This document shows, in pieces, positions 24,692 through 33,127 of a DNA stretch of 40,470 nucleotides. How positions within the stretch are numbered: position 1 is the first letter of the stretch; each line of letters begins with the position of its first letter. Made by a program: the position numbers and the translations under genes. Source of the stretch: Methanogenium sp. (lineage in GTDB: Archaea; Halobacteriota; Methanomicrobia; Methanomicrobiales; Methanomicrobiaceae); assembly GCA_030595665.1 (NCBI GenBank), contig JAUVCV010000021.1:1-40470 (forward strand), read 5' to 3'. The notes under the pieces were generated by a model. The model was given only the letters and a program-made list of their open reading frames with translations, had not been told where the DNA came from and searched no databases.

Positions 24692-25708
24692 TCATACGTA
24701 CTTCTTTGAAACGATAAGCTCTGCATTTAAGACAGAGGCACCCGCTGCACCCCGTATGGTGTTATGTCCCATTGCCACATACCGAAGGCCCTCACGCATT
24801 CTTCCGACAGAAACCGTCATCCCCCCGCCACGCATCCTGTCCAGCCGCGGTTGCGGCCGGTTGGGTTCGTCGGCATAATGAACAGATTCAGACGGAAGGG
24901 AAGGAAGCCCCGGGATGGGCGGGGCGTACGTCCGGTAGGCTTCAATGACATCTGCCACCGGCGCTTTGGTATCTGCCCAGACGGCCATCGTATGCCCGTC
25001 AATGACCGGCACACGGTGACAACTTGAAGATACCCGGAATGGTGCATTCTGAACTTCTGCCCCATCGAATGACCCCATGATCTTCAGTGGCTCACTCTCG
25101 ATCTTCTCTTCTTCCGAACCAATGTACGGAACAACATTGTCATAAATTTCCATGGCGGGAATTCCCTGGAACCCGGCGCCTGAAATTGCCTGCATTGTTG
25201 CCACCGTGAGGTTTGAGAACCCAAACGGCATGAGCGGTGCAAGGGAGAGACAGAGCACAATTGTTGAACAATTTGGATTGGCAACAATGAAGCCGTCCGT
25301 TCCTTTGTCACGCTGCACGTCAATGAGTCCCAGGTGGTCCGGATTGACCTCCGGGACCACAAGAGGGACATTACGGTCCATCCGGTGAGAAGATGCGTTA
25401 CTGCAGACACCCACACCCGCAGCGGCAATATCTGTCTCAAGAGTGGTTGCAATATCTGCGGGTAGTGCAGAGAATACAATATCCAGATCTGACACTGCCG
25501 ATACATTCGTCGGTTCCACAACAAGACTCCCAACATCTTCCGGGAACGGGACATCAAGACGCCAGTTAACAACGTCCTGATACCGCTTTCCCGCACTGCG
25601 ATCCGACGCAGTCAGCGTTGTGAGTCTGAACCACGGGTGGTTGGCAAGAAGCTGTACAAACCTCTGCCCGACGGCACCCGTAGCTCCAAGCACACCTACA
25701 TTAATCAT
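24692..25708 (-). CDS. asd: Aspartate-semialdehyde dehydrogenase
   Basis: Reduces aspartyl phosphate to the semialdehyde, shared by lysine, methionine and threonine synthesis. The NADP loop GATGAVGQRFVQLL (residues 8-21) and the catalytic cysteine in NPNCSTI (Cys147) are present. The block SSCHRVPVIDGHT with the substrate-binding histidine follows. The product has 338 residues, as expected for the archaeal/fungal type. It lies downstream of a small ferredoxin and dapB, on the same strand, in the run rps17e-dapA-dapB-fdx-asd-alba. Confidence 0.96.
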   Translation of the reverse strand: MINVGVLGATGAVGQRFVQLLANHPWFRLTTLTASDRSAGKRYQDVVNWRLDVPFPEDVGSLVVEPTNVSAVSDLDIVFSALPADIATTLETDIAAAGVGVCSNASSHRMDRNVPLVVPEVNPDHLGLIDVQRDKGTDGFIVANPNCSTIVLCLSLAPLMPFGFSNLTVATMQAISGAGFQGIPAMEIYDNVVPYIGSEEEKIESEPLKIMGSFDGAEVQNAPFRVSSSCHRVPVIDGHTMAVWADTKAPVADVIEAYRTYAPPIPGLPSLPSESVHYADEPNRPQPRLDRMRGGGMTVSVGRMREGLRYVAMGHNTIRGAAGASVLNAELIVSKKYV

Positions 25709-25751
25709 AGATATTTCATATTATAGCTGACGTGAATATAAAAGGTTTGGT

Positions 25752-25925
25752 TTATTCCATGCGGATGGCTTCAGCCGGGCACTCATCCACACAGGATTCA
25801 CAATCAATACAGAGATCAGCATCAACGGACGCGATTCCGTCTTTCATTTCAATTGCTGCTGCGGGACAGATGTCAACACATGTCTCACACCCTGTACATT
25901 TGTCTTTATCTACTACTGCTACCAT
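25752..25925 (-). CDS. 2[4Fe-4S] ferredoxin, 57 aa
   Basis: A 57-residue bacterial-type ferredoxin in a single frame (25925 to 25752). The two cluster motifs are perfect: [12 protein letters not shown] at residues 10-21 and [12 protein letters not shown] at 39-50, each CxxCxxCxxxCP. It is an electron carrier, not a flavoprotein domain, with no extra segment. It lies between dapB (65 bp upstream) and asd (43 bp downstream), a consistent same-strand layout, so it is probably cotranscribed. Why a ferredoxin sits in a lysine operon is not evident; DapB and Asd use NAD(P)H. Confidence 0.93.
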   Translation of the reverse strand: MVAVVDKDKCTGCETCVDICPAAAIEMKDGIASVDADLCIDCESCVDECPAEAIRME

Positions 25926-25990
25926 AGGTAATCCTCTCTATCCTCATTATCTGAAAAGCAATAAAAAGAGTTCGATTGGATCTGGATGCA

Positions 25991-26749
25991 TCAGAGACCA
26001 AGGACGTCGTCCATTGTGTAGATGCCCGGAGCCTTTCCGGTGACAAAACGGGCAGCCCGAATGACACCATGGGCAAAGACCGCACGGTCATAGGCACGAT
26101 GGGAAAGCTCAATTGTCTCGTTGTTTGCCGCAAAAAGAACGGTATGGTCACCGACAATGTCGCCGCCACGAATGACGTGCACGCCTATCTCATCTTTTCG
26201 CTCGGTCATTCCCTCTCTTCCAAACATGCACTCTGTCTTGCCGGTCTCCTCTCCTATAATCTTCAGGATGGTTCGCGCAGTCCCGGACGGCGCATCTTTC
26301 TTATAGCGGTGGTGGGCCTCTGTCACCTCAATGTCATAGTCCCCCAGACGCTGCGCGGCCTCCCGGACGAGTCTCCAGAAGATATTCATACCGACACTGA
26401 AATTGCTGGAGATGACCGCAGGGACGCTGCCCTCTATGGCTGCATCGATGCGTGAACGCTGTTCCGGGGAGAAACCGGTGGTGCCGACGACAAGCGCTAC
26501 GCCTGCCGCAGCGCCTGCGACGATATTTTCGACTGCCGCATGGGCAATCGTGAAATCGATGACTACATCGGGCTTTATTTCCTGCAGGAATCTGTTTATT
26601 TCTGTTGACGGATACACCGGCGCCCCAAGAAGTGTGCCTTCTTTGATGTCAACACCGCCGACAAACGTCAGATCATCTGCCTCATTGATGAGGTTTGCAA
26701 TGGTGGTACCCATGCGCCCGAGGGCCCCACAGATGGCTATCTTAGTCAT
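25991..26749 (-). CDS. dapB: 4-Hydroxy-tetrahydrodipicolinate reductase
   Basis: Second step after DapA in lysine/diaminopimelate synthesis, using NAD(P)H. The nucleotide loop is [12 protein letters not shown]; the catalytic region reads [15 protein letters not shown], with the H-H-x-x-K-x-D-x-P-S-G-T motif. 252 residues, normal. The start overlaps the dapA stop by 8 nt. The C-terminus [18 protein letters not shown] is the expected ending. Confidence 0.96.
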   Translation of the reverse strand: MTKIAICGALGRMGTTIANLINEADDLTFVGGVDIKEGTLLGAPVYPSTEINRFLQEIKPDVVIDFTIAHAAVENIVAGAAAGVALVVGTTGFSPEQRSRIDAAIEGSVPAVISSNFSVGMNIFWRLVREAAQRLGDYDIEVTEAHHRYKKDAPSGTARTILKIIGEETGKTECMFGREGMTERKDEIGVHVIRGGDIVGDHTVLFAANNETIELSHRAYDRAVFAHGVIRAARFVTGKAPGIYTMDDVLGL

Positions 26750-27617
26750 AGCGGGAAAGCACCTCCTTTAATTCTGCTTCTGCAGTCTCAGTCATGCAGT
26801 CCAGAGGCAGGCGCAGAGGACCTGCTGCCATGCCCCGCATGCCGACCGCCCGCTTGACAGGAATAGGATTTGTGTCAATGAAAAGAGCACGCATCAGAGG
26901 AGAGAGTTCGTAATGCATATCCCGTGCACCGGCATAGTCACCCGCACGGAAGCGGTCATAGAGAGCGACAAACCGCGCAGGTTCAATGTTTGCCGTGACG
27001 GTAATCACACCGGCACCGCCGAGTGCAAGAAGGGGAAGCGTCATCGCGTCATCGCCGGAGAATACCGAGAAATCCTCGTCACGTGTTCCTTCGATTATTT
27101 CTGACACCTGGGTGATGTCGCCGCTTGCCTCTTTGACACCGACAATGCCGGGATGTGCGGCCAGTTCGGTGATTAAGTCAGGTGCAAGGTTCTGGCCCGT
27201 ACGCGAAGGGACATTGTAAACAATGACCGGGACGCCTACGTCTGCAATTTTCGTATAATGCTTAATTAAGCCGGAACGATTCGGCTTGTTGTAATACGGA
27301 GAGAGAACAAGAACCGCATCTGCGCCCTGATCATATGCAGATTTGGTAAAACGCAGAGCTTCTGCGGTATTATTCGAACCAGTACCGGCAATAACCGGCA
27401 CCCTGCCATTTACAGCATCGATTGTCTCTCCAATGACAATCTCATGCTCTTCAAATGTCAGGGTTGCTGACTCACCGGTTGAACCACAGGGCACAACCCC
27501 ATGTACTCCGTTTTCAATCAGATACTCAATGTTCGCGCGAAGACCGGAGAGGTCAAGGCTCGCATCGGGAGTATCGTTGAACGGAGTGATAAGTGCAGGA
27601 TAAACACCCTCAAACAT
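26742..27617 (-). CDS. dapA: 4-Hydroxy-tetrahydrodipicolinate synthase
   Basis: Condenses pyruvate and aspartate semialdehyde, the first dedicated step of lysine synthesis. Schiff-base Lys162 lies in GVKEASGD. Tyr134 lies in YNVPSRTG, and GSTGESATL (residues 45-53) is the dihydrodipicolinate-synthase loop. The length (291) is normal. It begins 7 bp after the S17e stop and overlaps dapB, so it is the second gene of the operon. Aldolase relatives of the family (KDG aldolase, NanA) are alternatives, but the dapB neighbour decides. Confidence 0.96.
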   Translation of the reverse strand: MFEGVYPALITPFNDTPDASLDLSGLRANIEYLIENGVHGVVPCGSTGESATLTFEEHEIVIGETIDAVNGRVPVIAGTGSNNTAEALRFTKSAYDQGADAVLVLSPYYNKPNRSGLIKHYTKIADVGVPVIVYNVPSRTGQNLAPDLITELAAHPGIVGVKEASGDITQVSEIIEGTRDEDFSVFSGDDAMTLPLLALGGAGVITVTANIEPARFVALYDRFRAGDYAGARDMHYELSPLMRALFIDTNPIPVKRAVGMRGMAAGPLRLPLDCMTETAEAELKEVLSRYD

Positions 27618-27624
27618 AGAAGGA

Positions 27625-27816
27625 TTATATTTCTGTCCTTCTATTTACCTTTCTCGTGATATAGCCTGCCACACGGTTTCTGATGCGCTTGCTACCTATA
27701 ATTGCAACTTCAGAAACGGCAAGCTTGTTTTCATCAAAGTCCCCGGTGAACTTCTTGCCGTGCTTCACGATAATTTCCTGTGCCAGTGATTTAATGTAAG
27801 ATGGTTTTACTCCCAT
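27625..27816 (-). CDS. rps17e: 30S ribosomal protein S17e
   Basis: A 63-residue ribosomal protein of the archaeal/eukaryotic S17e family. It opens [20 protein letters not shown], continues with FTGDFDENK and ends [19 protein letters not shown] lies 8 nt before the ATG. It is the first gene of the lysine run, with dapA 7 bp downstream. The upstream flank is an IS605 relic whose terminal block ends 14 bp from the ATG; the promoter of the operon must therefore lie in or beyond that relic. Confidence 0.95.
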   Translation of the reverse strand: MGVKPSYIKSLAQEIIVKHGKKFTGDFDENKLAVSEVAIIGSKRIRNRVAGYITRKVNRRTEI

Positions 27817-27830
27817 TCGAATACTCCTCT

Positions 27831-28040
27831 GTGAACTACCCCTGAGCTAAAGACTCAGGAGCTTCCTGCTTCATACCCCAAACTTATGTTCACGAGTCCA
27901 CAGGCCCTTCCCCTCGTTCCAAAGGTGAAATGATTACACGGTTCATGTAATCAGGTTCCATCATATTGGTATTACAAATACTTAATTTATGCCCATGAAA
28001 ACAAACGATTACATCCTGCCGGCTAAAGACCAGGGGGATG
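27831..28040 (-). mobile_element. IS605 relic: both ends and a tnpB 3' scrap, no transposase
   Basis: On the minus strand the element runs from 28040 to 27831. Its right-end block (27831-27874) has GAACTACC, a 6-bp stem CCTGAG/CTCAGG with loop CTAAAGA (27841-27859), and the ending CTTCCTGCTTCAT, the hallmark of IS605/IS1341 right ends. The other end (28006-28040) carries GGCTAAAGACC, as in the intact element. A remnant of tnpB coding sequence lies between. The whole is about 210 bp. It sits 14 bp from the rps17e start codon. It can only move with help from a TnpA supplied elsewhere. Confidence 0.72.
27890..27964 (-). pseudogene. tnpB C-terminal fragment in the relic
   Basis: A short in-frame piece reading MEPDYMNRVIISPLERGEGPVDS then stop. 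The PLERGE-PVDS ending, followed by a frame break and ATGAAGCAGGAAGC, matches the tail of many archaeal TnpB genes just before the right end. The codons before it are not TnpB-like, so only about 25 codons survive. I infer this from the pattern alone. Confidence 0.5.
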
Positions 28041-28058
28041 TATGCACTTATTTCATGG

Positions 28059-28577
28059 TTACCACAAACCCGGGAGCATACGAATCGTACGTGCCACATC
28101 TGCAGGGGTTTCGGCGATAATCCAGAGGAATGGATCTGTTCCTGACGTTTTTCTGAGGTATATCACATCAGGTACGCCGTCCCTGCAGCATGACTCCACC
28201 CCCCAGTCCATGGTGCCGGAACCGGGCGGGGAAGGCGGGTATGCACAGGCGTCCAGCGCAAGGTCATCGGTTACGCAGTGGAGAATATCCGGTGTGCACC
28301 GGAGGGCTGCCACAGACCGGAGGCACCCTTCATGCCGGATGACGGTGAGAAGCACCCGCGCCACCCCGGCGTCTGTGCCAAAGCGGGCGGTGACTGCAGA
28401 AGAGGACGGCTGCACAATTCCCCCGTCCACTGCACAGACGTCGTTTACCGCGGTGGCCCCGGGGAGAGCATAGCCCATCCGGATGCCTCCTGCAGGGATT
28501 AACCGCGGGTCTGCCTCTGCTGCAATGAGGGTGGCTGCCTTCTGCAGGGCTCGTGTTACCTCTTCCCTGGTCTGCAT
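28059..28577 (-). CDS. ThiN-domain protein (thiamine-phosphate synthase type)
   Basis: A 172-residue stand-alone ThiN-like protein. TREEVTRALQKAATLI is the usual first helix. IRMGYALPGATAVNDVCAVDG, ARFGTDAGVARVLLTVIRHEGCLRSVAALRC, the MDWGVES motif and the ending GVPDVIYLRKTSGTDPFLWIIAETP are ThiN hallmarks. In many archaea ThiN, fused to ThiD or alone, replaces ThiE and joins the pyrimidine and thiazole halves of thiamine. This copy has no ThiD domain and could be a regulator, as with related DNA-binding ThiR proteins, though it lacks a helix-turn-helix. The ATG at 28577 is the likely start; the frame reaches 28625. Confidence 0.78.
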   Translation of the reverse strand: MQTREEVTRALQKAATLIAAEADPRLIPAGGIRMGYALPGATAVNDVCAVDGGIVQPSSSAVTARFGTDAGVARVLLTVIRHEGCLRSVAALRCTPDILHCVTDDLALDACAYPPSPPGSGTMDWGVESCCRDGVPDVIYLRKTSGTDPFLWIIAETPADVARTIRMLPGLW

Positions 28578-28652
28578 GAAAGGTATGTTGGGTGTAGTGG
28601 GCCAAAAAAGGGGATGGATAGACATTTACGTCACAACAGGAAATATAGTGCA

Positions 28653-28829
28653 ATGAATCGCGTCGTCCTTGACAGTGCAACAGCCATCACCAGCCTCATT
28701 GTGCTGATTGCAGCGGTTGTTATTCTACCCGCTGTGCTTCCGACTTCATATGCATATATTGCGGCAATTATCCTTTTTATCGCCAGCATGAGTGCCGGCG
28801 GCTTTTACATCGGCAAACAGACTACCTAG
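28653..28829 (+). CDS. Small membrane protein, 58 aa, two transmembrane helices
   Basis: The frame runs ATG at 28653 to TAG at 28827-28829. Two hydrophobic segments are clear: SLIVLIAAVVILPAVLP and YIAAIILFIASMSAGGFY. They are joined by a short SYA turn, and the tail is short and basic. No family is recognised. The upstream start at 28614 would add 13 polar residues and is less likely. The gene is convergent with priL and shares the CTAG stop palindrome with it. Confidence 0.7.
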   Translation: MNRVVLDSATAITSLIVLIAAVVILPAVLPTSYAYIAAIILFIASMSAGGFYIGKQTT

Positions 28830-29833
28830 GTCTTTTTGCCTGCAACTTTTTTCCGATACTTGTAATAGCTCAGCGGATGCGCCGTGTTTTTGCAGAATTT
28901 GTCCGGATTGACACAGAGACCATAGGTCTTCAGCGTGGCACACCCGGGGGGCGTGTACTCCGTTCCGCCGGATCCGGAGATATGCTCTACCTGGTACATT
29001 GTGCGTGAGACATCAAAGTCAGGCGCGCGGGAGAATACTTCAACAATGGCTGTCTCATCGAGGCCGATGATATGCAGGAATGCCGTCAGGGTAAAGCGTG
29101 CGGTATGCGGAATATTGGTCCCGTCAGTGACCGCGGCAATGATGGCCCGGATGCAGGGCGGGAAGCAGTCTTCACTCACCTCACCATACTGCTCAAGGAT
29201 CATCTCCTGGTAGGCATGGGATACATCTTCTGCATACGTCCGGAGGCGGACCGCAATGGGGCCGGGGACGGAAAGCGGGAGTTGTAAGCGTATGACCTGA
29301 CGAATTTTTTCCCTGAGAATGGCGGTGTAATCGTCCGGTGAGCATAATACGCGCCCGTCATTCACATCGCGGTTGACCAGACGCCACCGGGAATCACGCA
29401 TGCGCGAGACAAGGTCCACATACTGCCTCACACTCATGTCAGGCGACGTGGTGTCAAGGTCCACTGCTTTTGCAACGTAGAGAACTACCTCCAGATCTTC
29501 TGCCTTCAGATACCAGGCAGAACGCTCTGCTTCATACCGGGAGAGTTTGTCTAAAATCGACGGGTCGTCCATGCAGGAGGCAAGCATTCGCGCGATGGCA
29601 TAGGAATATATTTCATCATCCGGACGGGTGATTTCAGTGTTGGTTTCATCAAATGCAGGCGGGCGCAGTGATGCCTTCACACGACCTCCTGCCAGTTTTA
29701 TCAGGTCTTCCCCTTTCCCGGACTGGCTACGAATCAGGGAATCAATCGATATGCCGGAGCTCTGGACATATGCCTTTGCTCCCGCTAAAAATGGATATTT
29801 TGCAAGGTCTCTTTTCTCGAGCCTTCGCATCAA
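28826..29833 (-). CDS. priL: DNA primase large subunit PriL
   Basis: The 335-residue large subunit of the archaeal-eukaryotic primase. The C-terminal iron-sulphur domain has cysteines C223/C227, C298, C307 and C314, with the last three in GCATLKTYGLCVNPDKFC. This matches the four-cysteine cluster of PriL (C223 or C227 as first ligand). LEKRDLAKYPFLAGA and the HPLSYYKYR ending are family motifs. The start overlaps the pcn stop by 4 nt, so PCNA and PriL are translationally coupled. PriS is not in the window. Confidence 0.95.
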   Translation of the reverse strand: MMRRLEKRDLAKYPFLAGAKAYVQSSGISIDSLIRSQSGKGEDLIKLAGGRVKASLRPPAFDETNTEITRPDDEIYSYAIARMLASCMDDPSILDKLSRYEAERSAWYLKAEDLEVVLYVAKAVDLDTTSPDMSVRQYVDLVSRMRDSRWRLVNRDVNDGRVLCSPDDYTAILREKIRQVIRLQLPLSVPGPIAVRLRTYAEDVSHAYQEMILEQYGEVSEDCFPPCIRAIIAAVTDGTNIPHTARFTLTAFLHIIGLDETAIVEVFSRAPDFDVSRTMYQVEHISGSGGTEYTPPGCATLKTYGLCVNPDKFCKNTAHPLSYYKYRKKVAGKKT

Positions 29834-30573
29834 TCTGCCTCAATGCGGGGAGCAAGGAGGAAATCAACATGCCCGTGACCATCTGCAAAGTCAAAGGACA
29901 CCCTGACGGGGTGGTCGTTACCTATCTGCACTTCGACCACATCTGCACGGGCCATCACTTTACCGATGTCACGGAGGTAGTCAAGAGAGAAGAGTGACCG
30001 TACGTCTGAGGGTTCAAGTGATATGAGAACATCTGAACCGCGCTCCAGACGGATGTGATCCGAGTCGCCTTCTGCTTCCATGTAGAAGACGCCTGATGTT
30101 GCGTCCACACCCAGTGTAATCTTGTCAGAGATGACAGAGGCTGCCTTGATGCCGTCGTTTATTGCCGCACCGGAGATCCGGATTTTTGCCGGCAGTTCGA
30201 TGTTCGGCAACTGGGGGTCTTTTCGGATGGTATTGACGTCAAGAAGGGTGACTGAATACTGGTACCCGGAGAAGACCATCTCCATTTTGTTTCCACCTTC
30301 GGGGAGTTCAAGGGTTAATTCGTCTCCTTTTCCCATCATCCCGATGATGCTTTTCATCTTTGCTATATCAATACCCAGGTCACACTCTGTTGCAGCAAAG
30401 GATGAAAATGCCTCCTTGCTGAGGTCGAGTGAGATCATGGCTACATTTGCAGTGTCAACTGCGCGCGTCTTCAGTCCGTCTTCCCCGATATGCATGCGGC
30501 ACTCGGTTACGAGTGCTGCAATGACATCTATTGTCTCCCTGAAGGTATCTGTATCAATGGCTGCTTTTAACAT
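29830..30573 (-). CDS. pcn: DNA polymerase sliding clamp PCNA
   Basis: Ring-shaped clamp for DNA polymerase. MLKAAIDTDTFRETIDVIAALVTECRMHIGEDGLKTRAVDTANVAM is the PCNA opening; the LRDIGKVMARADVVEVQIGND and VRVSFDFADGHGHVDFLLAPRIEAD ending is equally typical. 247 residues. The frame extends upstream, but homologues start at the ATG at 30573. It overlaps priL by 4 nt and is divergent from rlmE. The A+T-rich 30580-30670 gap holds both promoters. Confidence 0.97.
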   Translation of the reverse strand: MLKAAIDTDTFRETIDVIAALVTECRMHIGEDGLKTRAVDTANVAMISLDLSKEAFSSFAATECDLGIDIAKMKSIIGMMGKGDELTLELPEGGNKMEMVFSGYQYSVTLLDVNTIRKDPQLPNIELPAKIRISGAAINDGIKAASVISDKITLGVDATSGVFYMEAEGDSDHIRLERGSDVLISLEPSDVRSLFSLDYLRDIGKVMARADVVEVQIGNDHPVRVSFDFADGHGHVDFLLAPRIEAD

Positions 30574-30674
30574 TATTATCCCCTTACAAAGTCTATTATA
30601 AGTTATACCGGCATAATTTTTATTAATATGTAGGTTTTTGCATGATAAAAACGTCATGCAGAGGATTTTAGACT

Positions 30675-31364
30675 ATGGGTTCACAGTGGGGAAGAGACAG
30701 TTATTACCGAAAGGCGCGTGTAGAAGGATACCGATCCCGTGCGGCCTACAAGTTACTTGACATACAGAAAAAGTTCCACGTCATCCGCGATGATGACAAT
30801 GTGATTGATCTCGGGTGCGCACCCGGGAGCTGGCTCCAGGTGCTCCATGAACTCACCGACGGACTGGTTATTGGAATTGATCTGAACCCGGTGCCATCGC
30901 TTGATGGCGTTACCGCACTGACAGGGGATTTCACTCAGGATTTCATGCATGATAAGGTGCGGTCGCTTATGAATGAAGCGGATGTGAGCGAAGCCAATGT
31001 AATTGTCTGTGATGCATCACCGAATCTCTCCGGGAACAGGAGTTTTGATCAGGCCCGTTCGGTCGGGCTCTCTGAGGAGGCCTGTGATTTTGCACGGGAA
31101 TTTTTAAAACCCGGCGGCAATTTTGTGATAAAGACCTTCCATGGGGACATGTTTCACCTGATTCTCGAAAAAATGCGCGAGAATTTCTATGGGGTGAAGG
31201 TATACCGATCAGAGGCAGCACGAAAAGGAAGCACTGAAGTATACATAGTCGGAAAGAAATTCAGGGGACAACGGATTTCAAGGGAGAAGAAGCCAGAGGA
31301 CACAATTCTGACCCCCATAAAAGTAATAGGATTCAAAAGGAAATTGCATGATTCTGAAGGATAG
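30675..31364 (+). CDS. rlmE: 23S rRNA 2'-O-ribose methyltransferase RlmE (FtsJ/RrmJ)
   Basis: Methylates a ribose of the large-subunit rRNA. SAM-binding VIDLGCAPGSWLQVL (residues 43-57) follows the YRSRAAYKLLDI helix with the catalytic Lys26. The other members of the K-D-K-E tetrad are in VCDASPN, NFVIKTFHGD and STEVYIVG. 229 residues; slightly longer than bacterial RrmJ through a basic C-terminal tail (RGQRISREKKPEDTILTPIKVIGFKRK), as is common in archaea. It overlaps moaA by 17 nt. Confidence 0.95.
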   Translation: MGSQWGRDSYYRKARVEGYRSRAAYKLLDIQKKFHVIRDDDNVIDLGCAPGSWLQVLHELTDGLVIGIDLNPVPSLDGVTALTGDFTQDFMHDKVRSLMNEADVSEANVIVCDASPNLSGNRSFDQARSVGLSEEACDFAREFLKPGGNFVIKTFHGDMFHLILEKMRENFYGVKVYRSEAARKGSTEVYIVGKKFRGQRISREKKPEDTILTPIKVIGFKRKLHDSEG

Positions 31365-32229
31365 CTACGGGAGACAGGTCACCAACCTGCGCATTTCGCT
31401 TACGTCGAAATGTAATCTGAACTGCATATACTGCCACGCGGAAGGCGAGGTAGCACCCAAATCCCTGATGTCGGTTGAAGACATCGGGGAGATTATGCGT
31501 GTTGCAAAGCTCTTTGAGATGCGCAGTATCAAGTTCACCGGCGGGGAGCCGCTGATGAGAACGGATCTTGTTGATATTGTCTCCCGGGTGCCGGAAGGAA
31601 TGGAGTCATCCATGACCACAAACGGTACGATTCTTGCACCGGTGGCACAGGACCTGAAGGACGCCGGGCTCTCCCGGGTAAATATCAGTGCGGATTCACT
31701 GCACCATGACCGCTATAAGGAGATTACCGGAACGGACTGTCTTTCAGATGTTCTGGAAGGGATTGATGCGGCAATTGCGGCGGAACTGACGCCGGTGAAA
31801 CTGAATGTGGTCCTGATGGAGGGCATCAATAACGATGAAATTCATGATTTCGTTGAGTTTGCCGCCAAACGTGAGCACATTATCATACAGTTTATTGAGC
31901 TGATGGACGAGTTCAGGGACTGCCCGTACCATATGGAATTAACCGGGCTTGAGGATGAGCTGCAGCATACCGCAAAGACGGTAGTGACCCGGCGGATGCA
32001 CCACCGGAAGAAATACTGTCTGGAGGGTGCGGAGATTGAGATCGTCCGGCCGATGCATAATACCGAGTTCTGCGCCTTCTGCAACCGCCTGCGGGTGACC
32101 TCAGACGGATTTTTGAAGCCCTGTCTGATGCGTAACGATAACCATGTCGATATCCGTGGACTCAGGGGCAAAGAACTGGAAGATAAATTCAGAGAAGCGG
32201 TTTCGATTCGCGAACCGTATTACCGCTGA
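31348..32229 (+). CDS. moaA: GTP 3',8-cyclase MoaA
   Basis: First step of molybdopterin (tungsten or molybdenum cofactor) synthesis, needed for formylmethanofuran dehydrogenase in methanogens. It is a radical SAM enzyme with two clusters: C22, C26, C29 in SKCNLNCIYC, and C242, C245, C259 at the C-terminus (FCAFCNRLRVTSDGFLKPC). GGEPLMR and TTNGT are typical. The 293-residue protein ends SIREPYYR. It overlaps rlmE by 17 nt, so the two are cotranscribed. Confidence 0.95.
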   Translation: MILKDSYGRQVTNLRISLTSKCNLNCIYCHAEGEVAPKSLMSVEDIGEIMRVAKLFEMRSIKFTGGEPLMRTDLVDIVSRVPEGMESSMTTNGTILAPVAQDLKDAGLSRVNISADSLHHDRYKEITGTDCLSDVLEGIDAAIAAELTPVKLNVVLMEGINNDEIHDFVEFAAKREHIIIQFIELMDEFRDCPYHMELTGLEDELQHTAKTVVTRRMHHRKKYCLEGAEIEIVRPMHNTEFCAFCNRLRVTSDGFLKPCLMRNDNHVDIRGLRGKELEDKFREAVSIREPYYR

Positions 32230-32360
32230 CGGGAGAACTGCTGGCATGAGATTGGTATTGCTGCTGACATGAGGTAGTAATTCTGACTCAGGAACCACAG
32301 TAATGCTGACCGGGCGGTCTTTTCCAAATACTTATTTCCCGTGTGGCACCACCTGAATGT

Positions 32361-32861
32361 ATGCTTGAAACGAACGAATACATTCCCGTTCTTCAGAAAC
32401 TGTACAATGAATCACTGATTCTGGAGTTGCCGAATGACTTTGAACCGGTGTTATGGTTCTATTTTAAGGATGCTGTTGCTCATCTTGACTTTACCCTCTG
32501 TATCCTGGGATACAACATCCAGTCGATGAGAAATATCATGAGCATGGAGTACATGAAATGGCGCATCGATGAGGAGAGAAAAGAGGAGAATGCAAAGTTC
32601 CCTGCCTTCATCAACTGGCTGAAGGCAAACCACCGTGAAACGTTTGATGCTCTGCCCACCCTCTGGAGAGATATCTATGACACAGATAATCAGGCATCCT
32701 ACCGCTCGTTCCGGATTGCAATGGATCCTGCGGCAATGAAGCCGCTGCCCGCCGGATACTTCATAAAATGTATTGACGAACTCTTTGACAAGAAATTTAT
32801 AAGGAGTCTCTATGCGGAGGCATCCCTCGGCAAGTTATATCAGGAATTTATTAAGGAGTGA
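32361..32861 (+). CDS. Hypothetical protein, 166 aa
   Basis: A soluble helical protein, MLETNEYIPVLQKLYNESLILELPNDFEPVLWFYFKDAVAHLDF..., with many aromatic residues and no signal. It contains ALPTLWRDIYDTDN and a closing helix (CIDELFDKKFIRSLYAEASLGKLYQEFIKE). I recognise no family. A GTG at 32343 is also in frame, but the ATG at 32361 is preferred. It stands alone after moaA with a 130-bp gap and before the repeat-rich interval. Confidence 0.65.
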   Translation: MLETNEYIPVLQKLYNESLILELPNDFEPVLWFYFKDAVAHLDFTLCILGYNIQSMRNIMSMEYMKWRIDEERKEENAKFPAFINWLKANHRETFDALPTLWRDIYDTDNQASYRSFRIAMDPAAMKPLPAGYFIKCIDELFDKKFIRSLYAEASLGKLYQEFIKE

Positions 32862-32899
32862 TTAGCTCATCGCGGGATTGTGTGGGCATACATGCAAAT

Positions 32900-32971
32900 G
32901 ATTCCCATAGCATGATTCCCATAGTATGATCCCCATACCAATTCTTTTCATAGCAATTCTTCCCATTCCAA
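32900..32971. repeat. Five degenerate 14-15-bp tandem units
   Basis: Successive units are GATTCCCATAGCAT, GATTCCCATAGTAT, GATCCCCATACCAA, TTCTTTTCATAGCAA and TTCTTCCCATTCCAA, at 32900, 32914, 32928, 32942 and 32957. The shared core is TTCCCATAGCA. No spacer or partner makes this a CRISPR. It marks the left side of the accessory region. Confidence 0.65.
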
Positions 32972-33030
32972 TTATTCTTGTACGATTTTTCACAGAACTG
33001 TGTTGTTAAACCAAAAACGAAAACAGGAAA

Positions 33031-33114
33031 GGAACCAGAGGGATGCTTGCCCATCCCTCTGGTGACCCATCACACATGGGGGGAGAGTCTGCAGGGAGGG
33101 GGGCACCCCCTCCC
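33031..33114. repeat. Intergenic repeat copy R1 with a perfect hairpin
   Basis: ACCAGAGGGATG (33034-33045) mirrors CATCCCTCTGGT (33052-33063) perfectly over 12 bp with a 6-nt loop. It is followed by TGACCCATCACACATGGGGGG and a G-rich stretch, ending in a second palindrome GGGAGGGGG/CCCCCTCCC (33094-33114). The hairpin module is shared with R2-R4. R1 lacks the upstream 100-bp part found in R2 and R4. Confidence 0.7.
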
Positions 33115-33127
33115 TTGCTGTTCATGA

